Below, piece by piece: positions 57,329-64,000 of a stretch of 64,000 bases of DNA. Origin of the DNA: Candidatus Saccharimonadota bacterium. GTDB lineage: Bacteria; Patescibacteriota; Saccharimonadia; Saccharimonadales; Saccharimonadaceae. The position numbers were made by a program, and so were the translations under genes. The stretch spans positions 42,183 through 106,182 of the forward strand of contig JAFWLE010000004.1 in assembly GCA_017511205.1 (NCBI GenBank), given 5' to 3'. The notes beneath the pieces are model-generated. The model made no database searches. It worked only from the letters and a program-made list of their open reading frames with translations, and had not been told where the DNA came from. Within the stretch, counting starts at the first letter, position 1. Every line of letters begins with the position of its first letter.

Positions 57329-57329
57329 T
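57290..57329 (+). repeat. Right 40-bp direct repeat flanking the type VII locus
   Basis: This is the counterpart of 49276-49315 (34 of 40 identical). Everything between the two repeats is the locus described as T7SS-like. Confidence 0.85.
57324..57329 (+). promoter_or_regulatory. -10 box for mscS
   Basis: ATGATATAAT, made from the last codons and stop of the thioredoxin-like remnant, ends 6 bases before ATG 57336. Confidence 0.7.
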
Positions 57330-57335
57330 ATAAGC

Positions 57336-58136
57336 ATGGACGTTATAGCAAAATTTCTCGAAAACAGTTGGGTACAAAGAGGCATTTGGGCTCTCGCAGT
57401 CGTTATTTTTAGCGGCTTAGTTTATCTGGTCATTTCGAAATTTCTCAACAAAAAAGAGGAGCAATCCACCAAGCTTATCTCCTCTAAAAAGAATAAAACC
57501 TTTATTCGCATGCTCAAGAGCATTGTCGGATATGTTTTAGCGATTGTTACCGTGCTTATGGTTTTGCAGATTTATGGTGTGGATGTTACCTCTATGCTCG
57601 CTGGTGTGGGTATTGTTGGTATCATCGTTGGTCTCGCTCTTCAGGACGCTCTGAAAGATATTTTCCGTGGGTTTGATATTATCTCCGATGGTTACTATGC
57701 TATTGGCGACGTCATTACCTTTGGTGAGAACACCGGTCAAGTTATGTCTATTACGCTTCGTACTACCAAGATTCACGATATCAATACTGACAACATTGTT
57801 TCTATTGCTAATCGTAACATCGACGAAGTCGAAGTCGTTTCCGGTTCAATCTACCTAAACATACCTCTACCATATGATGTTCCAGTCGAAAAAGCCGACA
57901 AAATCTTAAGTGGCATCATCCCTGCTCTGAAAAAGGACAAAGACATCACTGATGCTAAATTTATGGGCTTAAACCATCTTAATGACTCCTCGATGGATTA
58001 TCTATTTCTAATTAATTGTTCTCCAGCTATCAAGCTCCCAGTTCGCCGCAAAGCCCTTCATACTATAGTTACTGAGCTCGCAGACAACAAAATCTCAATC
58101 CCATATCCTCAGCTCGATGTCCATACCAAGAAATAG
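57336..58136 (+). CDS. Small-conductance mechanosensitive channel, MscS family
   Basis: The 266 residues have two to three membrane helices: 16-36, 63-84 and the pore helix around MLAGVGIVGIIVGLALQDAL, which is the Gly/Ala-packed TM3 of MscS. The beta domain GFDIISDGYYAIGDVITFGE and the family motif TTKIHDINTDNIVSIANR follow. It releases solutes on hypo-osmotic shock, alongside MscL coded at 26936. Codon use returns here to that of the housekeeping genes. Confidence 0.92.
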   Translation: MDVIAKFLENSWVQRGIWALAVVIFSGLVYLVISKFLNKKEEQSTKLISSKKNKTFIRMLKSIVGYVLAIVTVLMVLQIYGVDVTSMLAGVGIVGIIVGLALQDALKDIFRGFDIISDGYYAIGDVITFGENTGQVMSITLRTTKIHDINTDNIVSIANRNIDEVEVVSGSIYLNIPLPYDVPVEKADKILSGIIPALKKDKDITDAKFMGLNHLNDSSMDYLFLINCSPAIKLPVRRKALHTIVTELADNKISIPYPQLDVHTKK

Positions 58137-58140
58137 GACG

Positions 58141-58270
58141 GCTTTATAATTTACCCATATCGAAGGATATCAAGGCAAAATCTATGATTTTGCCGCCGAA
58201 AGGGTAGGGCGACGTGGTATAATTTTTTACCACGTCGCGAAGCTCTTGAGATATGGGTAAATTATAAAGC
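58141..58270 (+). repeat. Cloverleaf repeat, copy 3
   Basis: The outer arms pair perfectly over 21 bases (GCTTTATAATTTACCCATAT then C, and its complement ending ATTATAAAGC). The inner hairpins are GGCAAAATC/GATTTTGCC, GCC-GAAA-GGGT and GCGACGTGGTA/TACCACGTCGC. The arm sequence is unlike the other copies, yet pairing is kept. It lies between mscS and ileS. Confidence 0.88.
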
Positions 58271-58301
58271 ATGATTAGTTTAATATAACAGGGAAATGTG
58301 T

Positions 58302-58307
58302 TATAAT
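58302..58307 (+). promoter_or_regulatory. -10 box for ileS
   Basis: TGTTATAAT ends 6 bases before ATG 58314. The longer frame's MCYNFS is translated promoter. Confidence 0.7.
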
Positions 58308-58313
58308 TTTTCT

Positions 58314-61300
58314 ATGAAATATAGAGCTGGAGAGCGCCGCAAGGCCATTGAATACGAAAAAGCCCTCACTGAGTGGTGGAAAAAGAACAAAATCTTTGAG
58401 AAATCGGTCGAAAATCGCCCGATTGATAAATCCTATGTATTTTATGATGGCCCCCCATTCATTACCGGTTTGCCTCACCACGGCACACTGCTTTCAAGCA
58501 TTGTGAAGGACGCCGTCCCACGTTTCTGGACTATGAATGGCTACCGTGTAGAGCGTCGTTGGGGTTGGGATTGCCACGGACTTCCGGCCGAGAATTTTGT
58601 CGAAAAGCAGCTTGGCATTACAGACCGTCGTGAAATTGGCACCAAATGGAGTCTCGAAGACTACATCAAGAAAGCTCGCGAATCTATGGTAGCAAACTCC
58701 GAAACTTGGCGTGGTACTATTGACCGTGTTGGCCGCTGGGTCGATTTTGACAACTGCTATCGCACCATGAACAAGGATTTTATGGAATCCGTCTGGTGGG
58801 CCTTTAAACAGCTTTATGACGCCGGCAAGATTTACGAAGGCCGCAAAGTTTTAATGTACGATACTAAATTCGCCACCCCAGTCTCAAAAGCGGAGGTCAC
58901 CATGGATAACGACGCTTACCAAGTCGTCACCGACCCCAGCGCGTACGTGAAATTCGAGCTAGTCGGTGATGAGTTTGGAAATATCTCCGGCCGAGGGCGC
59001 TCCGGAGGTTACGACCGAGGTAGCGAGGGCGCGAGCCCCGTGACGACGGGAGCGAGCGACCCGTCCCGAGGCGGAGATATTTCAAACTCATACATGTTAG
59101 CTTGGACTACTACGCCATGGACTTTGATGGCAAATCGTATGCTCGCCGTTAGCCCCAAAATGACCTACGCCAAAGTAAAAGTGGGGGGTGAGCTTTTTAT
59201 CCTAGCCAAATCCCGCCTTGCTGCAGTTCTTAAAGACGAAGAATACGAGATTCTTGACGAGTTTCCGGGCAAGTCTCTTGCCGGTCTCAAGTACAAATCT
59301 ATTGATGGCACCATTTGCCAGGTATATGCTGCTGATTTCGTAGGTGAAGAGGAAGGTACCGGTATCGTTCACTGTGCTCCAGCCTACGGTGAAGACGATT
59401 ATGAACTCTATAAACAGTATGAAGACGAGATCGATTTTGTTGACACTCTTGACGAAAATGGCTATTATTTGCCAGAATATGCCGACAAATTGCATGCCCT
59501 TGGTGTGCGTGACACTGATGAGCATGGTATTCAAATATGGGCTGCCAACAAGTTTATCGCTAAATGTCTGGAAGAGAAGGGAATTATCTATAAGATAGAA
59601 TATATCCAGCACGAATATCCGTTTAATCCCCGTTCTAAGGAGCGCATCATGTATCGTGCCTTTCCAAGTTGGTTTTTTGATATTGAGGGTCAGAAGTCTC
59701 TCATGCTAGATGAAAATGAGCATATTAATTGGTTCCCAGATTATTTAAAACACGGTCGCTTCGCCAAAAATATCGAAGCTGCTCCAGATTGGAACTTATC
59801 CCGTGATCGCTTTTGGGCTACCGCTATGCCAGTTTGGAAGGGTGATAAAGGCTCAATCAAAGTTGTCGGTTCTTACAAAGAACTCAAAGATTTATCCGGC
59901 AAATCTCTCGAAGACTATCACCGTCCGTGGGTAGATGCCATTGAATTTGACATCGATGGTGAACACTTCAAGCGCATAGAGAAAGTTTTAGACTGTTGGT
60001 TTGAATCTGGCTCTATGCCTTTTGCCCAGCTTCACTATCCGTTTGAAAACAAGGAGAAGTTCGAAAGAAACTATCCTGCTGATTTCATCGTAGAATACGT
60101 CGGTCAAGTTCGTGCCTGGTTCTATTATGTCCATGCCGTTAATACTGCTCTTGCTGAAATCGGTGCTTTTGGTGAGAAAGCTAAAAAAGGCCACAAAAAT
60201 GCCTACAAAAACGTTATTACTACTGGTACTTTAGCAGGAAATGACGGTCGCAAGATGAGCAAATCGCTCGGCAACTACACCGACCCGAATATTCTTATGG
60301 ACCAGTATTCCGCTGACGCCCTCCGCTTCTTACTCCTTAGCTCCCCCGTCCTTTCTGGTGAAGACTTCGCTTTGCTCGATAAAGATGTCTCCGACGTCAA
60401 CCGTAAGCTTGCCATGGTCTGGAACGTCTACGACTTCTTCACCACCTATGCCGAAGTAGAAGATATAGATTCTAGCGAACTTGAAAATATATTCGGTCGA
60501 GGGCGCTCCGGAGGTTACGACCGAGGTAGCGAGGGCGCGAGCCCCGTGACGACGGGAGCGAGCGACCCGTCCCGAGACGAATGTATTTCAAGTTCGCCAC
60601 TAGATACTTGGATCATTTCTCGACTTTATCAGCTACGTAACGACATCACAGAGGGTATGAAGGAGTATAACATCCCCAAGGCTCTTGACGGTGTCCTCCC
60701 GTTTATCGATGATCTCAGCAACTGGTTTGTCCGCCGTTCTCGTCGTCGCTTCAGTAAAAACGATGATAAGGATGATAAACTCCAGGCTTTTGCAACTCTA
60801 CACTATGTATTAATTTATTTGTCCAAGCTCTTAGCACCATTTACTCCATTTCTCGCTGAGGAATTATATCAAAAAATGACAGGTGGAGACACTTCCGTGC
60901 ATCTATTAGACTGGCCAGAGCCAGACAGGATCAATGAGAATATTCTAAACAACATGGCCAGAACTCGCCAAATTATTACTGACGCTCTTGCTCTCCGTAT
61001 GCAAAAGTCTGATATCGAAGATCAGATTAAGATTCGCCAGCCACTTTCAAAGCTTACCTATCCTGGTGACAAGCTTGATGATTATTACGAAAAGATTATT
61101 GCCGAAGAAGTAAATGTTAAAACCGTTAAAAATGGCAAGACTCTCACTCTTGATAAAACTTTGACGAAGGAATTAAAAGAAGAGGGAAGAGCTCGTGAAA
61201 TTATCCGTGCCGTGCAAGCAGCTCGTAAACACGCCGGCCTCCAGGTTGATGACAGAATTAGACTCTCCTTGTCATGCGATTTGCCAAAAGGCTATGAGCC

Positions 61301-61415
61301 TCTCATCAAATCCGAAACCGGTGCAGAAAAAGTCACCAAGAACGAAAACTTCTCCCACGATGAAATCGCCAAGATTAACGGTGAAAACCTCACAATTTCT
61401 CTAGAAAGGATATAA
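58314..61415 (+). CDS. ileS: Isoleucyl-tRNA synthetase
   Basis: The 1033 residues have the HIGH-type GPPFITGLPHHGTLLSSIVK near residue 45, the editing (CP1) domain with MLAWTTTPWTL and GTGIVHCAPAYGEDDY, the KMSKS loop DGRKMSKSLGNYTDPN and an anticodon-binding helical domain. The C-terminal zinc finger of bacterial IleRS is absent, as in the archaeal/eukaryotic-like IleRS type. Two in-frame palindromic elements add 29-residue segments RGRSGGYDRGSEGASPVTTG... at about 220-259 and 721-761, both at domain-edge loops. Confidence 0.95.
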   Translation: MKYRAGERRKAIEYEKALTEWWKKNKIFEKSVENRPIDKSYVFYDGPPFITGLPHHGTLLSSIVKDAVPRFWTMNGYRVERRWGWDCHGLPAENFVEKQLGITDRREIGTKWSLEDYIKKARESMVANSETWRGTIDRVGRWVDFDNCYRTMNKDFMESVWWAFKQLYDAGKIYEGRKVLMYDTKFATPVSKAEVTMDNDAYQVVTDPSAYVKFELVGDEFGNISGRGRSGGYDRGSEGASPVTTGASDPSRGGDISNSYMLAWTTTPWTLMANRMLAVSPKMTYAKVKVGGELFILAKSRLAAVLKDEEYEILDEFPGKSLAGLKYKSIDGTICQVYAADFVGEEEGTGIVHCAPAYGEDDYELYKQYEDEIDFVDTLDENGYYLPEYADKLHALGVRDTDEHGIQIWAANKFIAKCLEEKGIIYKIEYIQHEYPFNPRSKERIMYRAFPSWFFDIEGQKSLMLDENEHINWFPDYLKHGRFAKNIEAAPDWNLSRDRFWATAMPVWKGDKGSIKVVGSYKELKDLSGKSLEDYHRPWVDAIEFDIDGEHFKRIEKVLDCWFESGSMPFAQLHYPFENKEKFERNYPADFIVEYVGQVRAWFYYVHAVNTALAEIGAFGEKAKKGHKNAYKNVITTGTLAGNDGRKMSKSLGNYTDPNILMDQYSADALRFLLLSSPVLSGEDFALLDKDVSDVNRKLAMVWNVYDFFTTYAEVEDIDSSELENIFGRGRSGGYDRGSEGASPVTTGASDPSRDECISSSPLDTWIISRLYQLRNDITEGMKEYNIPKALDGVLPFIDDLSNWFVRRSRRRFSKNDDKDDKLQAFATLHYVLIYLSKLLAPFTPFLAEELYQKMTGGDTSVHLLDWPEPDRINENILNNMARTRQIITDALALRMQKSDIEDQIKIRQPLSKLTYPGDKLDDYYEKIIAEEVNVKTVKNGKTLTLDKTLTKELKEEGRAREIIRAVQAARKHAGLQVDDRIRLSLSCDLPKGYEPLIKSETGAEKVTKNENFSHDEIAKINGENLTISLERI
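58971..59089 (+). repeat. In-frame GC-rich palindromic insert in ileS, first
   Basis: The 82-bp GC-rich core (58990-59071) is nearly identical to the core at 60496. It is flanked by GAGTTTGGAAATATCTCCG and CGGAGATATTTCAAACTC, an inverted repeat with a single-base gap. It lies at the start of the editing domain. Confidence 0.9.
60475..60597 (+). repeat. In-frame GC-rich palindromic insert in ileS, second
   Basis: This has the same core as the first insert with only a few base changes at the edges, but its arms differ: GCGAACTTGAAAATATATTC then G, and CGAATGTATTTCAAGTTCGC. They pair with one gap and one mismatch. It lies between the catalytic and anticodon-binding domains. Confidence 0.9.
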
Positions 61416-61446
61416 CTTCATAAAAATAGACTCAATTTTGAAGCAT

Positions 61447-61579
61447 ATTGAATAATTCATCAATATCGAAGGATATAAAGGCAAAATTTTTAATTTTGCC
61501 GCCGAAAGGGCGAAGCGACGTGGTAGAATCGTCAGATTACCACGTCGCGGAGCTCCTTAAGATTGATGAATTATTCAAT
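61447..61579 (+). repeat. Cloverleaf repeat, copy 4
   Basis: The outer arms ATTGAATAATTCATCAAT/ATTGATGAATTATTCAAT pair perfectly. The inner hairpins are GGCAAAAT/ATTTTGCC, CGCC-GAAAG-GGCG and GCGACGTGGTA/TACCACGTCGC. It follows ileS within the gene-free interval 61416-61744, whose remainder holds the promoter at 61643. Confidence 0.88.
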
Positions 61580-61642
61580 GTTTTTTGATTCAATTTTCAG
61601 GGGTTTTCTTGACAAATCATGAGGTTTTTAGCATAAAAGGTA

Positions 61643-61671
61643 TTGACTTTTTTGCCAAAGTGTGCTACAAT
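61643..61671 (+). promoter_or_regulatory. Promoter of 61745 gene
   Basis: TTGACT (61643-61648) and TACAAT (61666-61671) are 17 bases apart, leaving an A-rich leader of about 65 bases. Confidence 0.7.
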
Positions 61672-61744
61672 CAAATCAAGTTAGAAAATAAAATAAACAT
61701 TCTAACAAACCAAACAAAAATAAAAATAAAAAAAGGAAAACAAG

Positions 61745-61954
61745 ATGACACAAACTCTAAATTTACCAAAAAAAGTAGTCGATTCAGATTGGAAAGATGA
61801 TATCGATTACGAAACTTACGAAGGCGAAAGGACTTATATCTCGCCCGAGAGCATCAAAAAAGAAACTCTAAAAAAGATCAAAAAATCACCAGTCAAACTA
61901 GCCATTAACAAAATCTTAGACTGGGACAGCATGCAAAAAGAGCTTTTGTCATAA
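61745..61954 (+). CDS. Small charged protein, unknown
   Basis: The 69-residue soluble product MTQTLNLPKKVVDSDWKDDI... ends WDSMQKELLS. It is Lys/Asp/Glu-rich with several Tyr and no membrane segment. AAAAAGGAAA precedes the ATG and a sigma-70 promoter lies upstream. A longer out-of-frame reading from 61585 has no start signal. No family is recognised. Confidence 0.6.
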   Translation: MTQTLNLPKKVVDSDWKDDIDYETYEGERTYISPESIKKETLKKIKKSPVKLAINKILDWDSMQKELLS

Positions 61955-62005
61955 TCTAAAATAGTCTAGAATAGATTGTTTTCCAGAAAGGAGCACCTTT
62001 ATAAA

Positions 62006-62125
62006 ATGAAAGATTTATTAACTTTAACAGAAAGGATTGCCGATGTAGAGCTTGAAAATCCCATTCGCATAAGCAATTTTCAAACCTTATACGAATTGAC
62101 GATACTGCTTATCAGTATCGTATAA
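62006..62125 (+). CDS. Small ORF, 39 codons, uncertain
   Basis: MKDLLTLTERIADVELENPI leads into a hydrophobic end (LTILLISIV). AAAGGAG precedes the ATG by 8 bases. The last codons form the hairpin GATACTG-CTTAT-CAGTATC, and a terminator follows. It may be a short membrane peptide or a decayed gene. Confidence 0.4.
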   Translation: MKDLLTLTERIADVELENPIRISNFQTLYELTILLISIV

Positions 62126-62141
62126 AATAGACATAAATTAC

Positions 62142-62169
62142 AAAAACCGAACTAAATGTTCGGTTTTTT
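62142..62169 (+). terminator. Rho-independent terminator
   Basis: The hairpin AAAACCGAAC/GTTCGGTTTT ends in TTTT and separates the small genes from the next operon. Confidence 0.85.
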
Positions 62170-62204
62170 GATCCGAAAAAATCGAAAAACTAAGCAAAAT
62201 CATC

Positions 62205-62233
62205 TTGACCACCAAATAAGGTTATGCTAAACT
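62205..62233 (+). promoter_or_regulatory. Promoter of 62267 operon
   Basis: TTGACC (62205-62210) and TAAACT (62228-62233) are 17 bases apart. Confidence 0.65.
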
Positions 62234-62266
62234 AAAGCCAGAAAGGTCTCATTAAAAAAACTAAAT

Positions 62267-62596
62267 ATGGATGATTATCTCATTGATCGTCAAACTCTCG
62301 GTCAGTTTGTCGATGCTCTCATCAAAAAGAAAGCTCTTCCGGGTGACAACGAGGACGAGCTAAACAACGTCAGGGAAGGAGCTATTAAATCCCTCGACGA
62401 CCGCATTTGCCTTGCCATTTTTGGCAGCTTCGACGAAAAGGAAAATGCAGAATTCAACCAAATGCTAAACCGTGACGCCACCGAAAGCGAATACGAAAAC
62501 TTTTTCAACCGAATCGGTCTTAACATTAGAGACACTATCTCAAATGCCATGAAGAGCTTCGCTTTTGAATTCCTAGGAGGCCAAAATGAAAATTAA
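62267..62596 (+). CDS. Small helical protein, unknown
   Basis: The 109-residue soluble, acidic, mostly helical product begins MDDYLIDRQTLGQFVDALIK and continues DNEDELNNVREGAIKSLDDR and FNRIGLNIRDTISNAMKSFA. GAAAGG lies upstream. Its end overlaps the start of the next gene by 11 bases, so the two are probably translated together. Helical content resembles small CPR proteins preceding large acidic membrane proteins, but no domain name applies. Confidence 0.65.
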   Translation: MDDYLIDRQTLGQFVDALIKKKALPGDNEDELNNVREGAIKSLDDRICLAIFGSFDEKENAEFNQMLNRDATESEYENFFNRIGLNIRDTISNAMKSFAFEFLGGQNEN

Positions 62597-64000
62597 TGTT
62601 GGTGAAACAATCCCAGGCTTAGTTGATAATGGTAACACTGTTAAATCTGGCACTTTTAATGACGAAGAATTGATAGACAAAACAAACGAGACAGAGACTT
62701 CAGATACAGAACGTTTTCAAAACCTCCTAAAGCTAAAAGGTGAAGAATTTGATAGCGAATTTGACAAAATTTGGAGCGAGCGAGGCGGTAACGCTGACAA
62801 CTTTAGCGTAGAAGAATTAAAAGCCCTTGATAAACGAATTGAAGAGCGACGCAATGAGCTTTTAATGGATTTGGAAGTAGAAGAAACGACCGGAGAAGTA
62901 CCGACAGGCGCTCCTAAAGAGTCTCCTGGTAATACAGCTGAAGGAGCTCCTGGTAACGCAGCCGAAGCGGCACCTGCCAATTCGCCAGCTACGTCAGAAG
63001 AACGAGACGAATCACCCAACGAAGAGCCTAAAAATAAAGAGACCATTTCAGAAGCAGAAGCTAAAAAGACTGCCGAAGAAGCAAAGAAGAAGCCTGATGC
63101 TAAAAAAGTATTTAACACCGCAGTAGCCACGCTTCTGGCAACAGCTCTCATGGGCGGTTTTGTTGTTGATGTTAAAAACGTTATGGCAAATGAAAACGCC
63201 GACTTAAAAGATAATAAAAAAGCGACTGCAGAAGAAAATGTTGGAGACGAAGAAGAGGAGGAAGAGGAAGAAGTTAAAGGTCTTAGGGATGGCTATGACG
63301 AAGAAGGTATGTGGGCCTCCGAGAAAAAACCGAATAAACTATCGTTTGCTTCAGCAGAAGAATTAGGCGAAATCCACGATAACGACCCAATTGAAGTGAT
63401 AAAAAGCGTCGAAGACGCTCAAGTCGAATCCTATGCTGAACATGTTGCCTTTTTGCCAGACGCGGTTAAGGATTATCATGGTATGTCTAACTGGAAGGAT
63501 ATGACCATTCTCGAAACCGAAAACGAATTAGTCAAAGCCAGCAAAGATGCTGACCGTTATGAAAAGGTTCAATCTGGCTTCAACTACATTTTGGACGAAG
63601 CTAAATATCGATCGGTTAAATTGAATGGCGAATACGATAATGCCTTTATGAGATTAAAAGATCCAGATGGGCCTCTGACTCACGATAATATGGAAATAGT
63701 CAAATGCACTACTATTGAAAACAATACTGATGCCTTAGAGCTCTATTGGGAGGATGATTTCGGCAACGAGATTGGCTCAGCCTTAGTCAAAATCAGCATG
63801 GGTGAAGATGGCACTATCGAAGGTGGCTGTGTTCAGTTTGTTGTCAAAGCCGGCACAAGCAAGGCCTTTGGCGAAATGAAGGAAGTCAAACGCGATGAAA
63901 AACATCCAGACCAACCTAAGGAAGAAGAAGAAAAAGAAGAACAGGAAGAAGAGGAACAAGAAGAGGAACAAGAAGAACAAGAGGAAGAGGAGAAAGAAGA
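62586..64000 (+). CDS. Acidic single-pass membrane protein, 3' end outside window
   Basis: An open frame of 471 codons runs to the window's end without a stop. The ATG has a strong GGAGG 6 bases upstream. Residues 1-170 are a charged Glu/Pro/Ala-rich part, about 176-196 a membrane helix (VATLLATALMGGFVVDV), then a Glu-rich linker. A domain at about 235-450 has regular Tyr/Trp and acidic residues (ENNTDALELYWEDDFGNEIG). A further Glu/Gln tract begins near 455. I do not recognise the family; topology suggests an exported domain. Confidence 0.7.
   Translation, partial: MKINVGETIPGLVDNGNTVKSGTFNDEELIDKTNETETSDTERFQNLLKLKGEEFDSEFDKIWSERGGNADNFSVEELKALDKRIEERRNELLMDLEVEETTGEVPTGAPKESPGNTAEGAPGNAAEAAPANSPATSEERDESPNEEPKNKETISEAEAKKTAEEAKKKPDAKKVFNTAVATLLATALMGGFVVDVKNVMANENADLKDNKKATAEENVGDEEEEEEEEVKGLRDGYDEEGMWASEKKPNKLSFASAEELGEIHDNDPIEVIKSVEDAQVESYAEHVAFLPDAVKDYHGMSNWKDMTILETENELVKASKDADRYEKVQSGFNYILDEAKYRSVKLNGEYDNAFMRLKDPDGPLTHDNMEIVKCTTIENNTDALELYWEDDFGNEIGSALVKISMGEDGTIEGGCVQFVVKAGTSKAFGEMKEVKRDEKHPDQPKEEEEKEEQEEEEQEEEQEEQEEEEKE

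Noticed and set aside
61585..61800. 71-codon frame after copy 4 of the cloverleaf repeat
   Set aside because: It spans the promoter of the 61745 gene, is out of frame with it and has no ribosome binding site.
1..64000. Alternative genetic code with TGA as Gly or Trp
   Set aside because: TGA ends several conserved genes at the expected length (for example mutM), and Trp positions use TGG.

Overview
The window looks like a chromosomal segment of a Patescibacteria/CPR bacterium, most probably a Saccharibacterium (TM7). That placement comes from remembered gene content, not from a search. It rests on a compact type IV pilus operon beside housekeeping genes, small overlapping genes, a short sigma-70, a fused amino-acid binding protein/permease, an NTG-motif surface protein and the standard code (TGG for Trp, TGA used as stop, so not a code-25 lineage). 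No biosynthetic pathway genes appear.

Layout. 1-1116: ssb (5' end cut off), rpsR, efp. 1337-11989: type IV pilus genes pilM-N-O, a small membrane protein, pilB, pilT, pilC, two prepilins, prepilin peptidase and a pseudopilin. 11990-16600: Xer-type recombinase, ndk, an SLH-like secreted protein and an amino-acid ABC transporter. 16711-20178: a large wall- or membrane-anchored surface protein. 20186-23058: a small accessory island bounded by 58/59-bp direct repeats and abutting tRNA-Arg. 23148-47372: a foldase, argS, orn, mscL, dnaG, rpoD, a lipid kinase, a membrane serpin, polA, a NrdR-box-controlled gene, mutM, holA, rpsT, rpsU, adk, map and ftsA, with tRNA-Gly and tRNA-Asp. 47435-49314: ftsZ, nrdR and a thioredoxin-like gene. 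49316-57289: a foreign-looking type VII secretion (T7SSb-like) locus with an EssC ATPase, a YukD/EsaB-like protein, WXG100-type proteins and repeat-rich helical proteins. It is bracketed by two copies of the thioredoxin-like gene's 3' end. 57336-61415: mscS and ileS. 61745-64000: small genes and an acidic membrane protein that runs off the window.

Four signals cut across the genes. (1) At least eighteen start codons lie exactly 6 nt after a -10 hexamer, which predicts pervasive leaderless transcription starting on the A of ATG. (2) Four copies of a ~130-bp element fold into the same three-arm cloverleaf, with compensatory changes between copies. (3) GC-rich palindromic elements sit in frame inside ileS (twice), polA and argS (twice), each flanked by an inverted copy of adjoining host sequence. 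(4) DnaG and NrdR have lost all their zinc ligands, and PilB lacks its tetracysteine motif.

The best candidate for an undescribed system is the T7SS locus together with its integration scar. The two palindromic element families come next.
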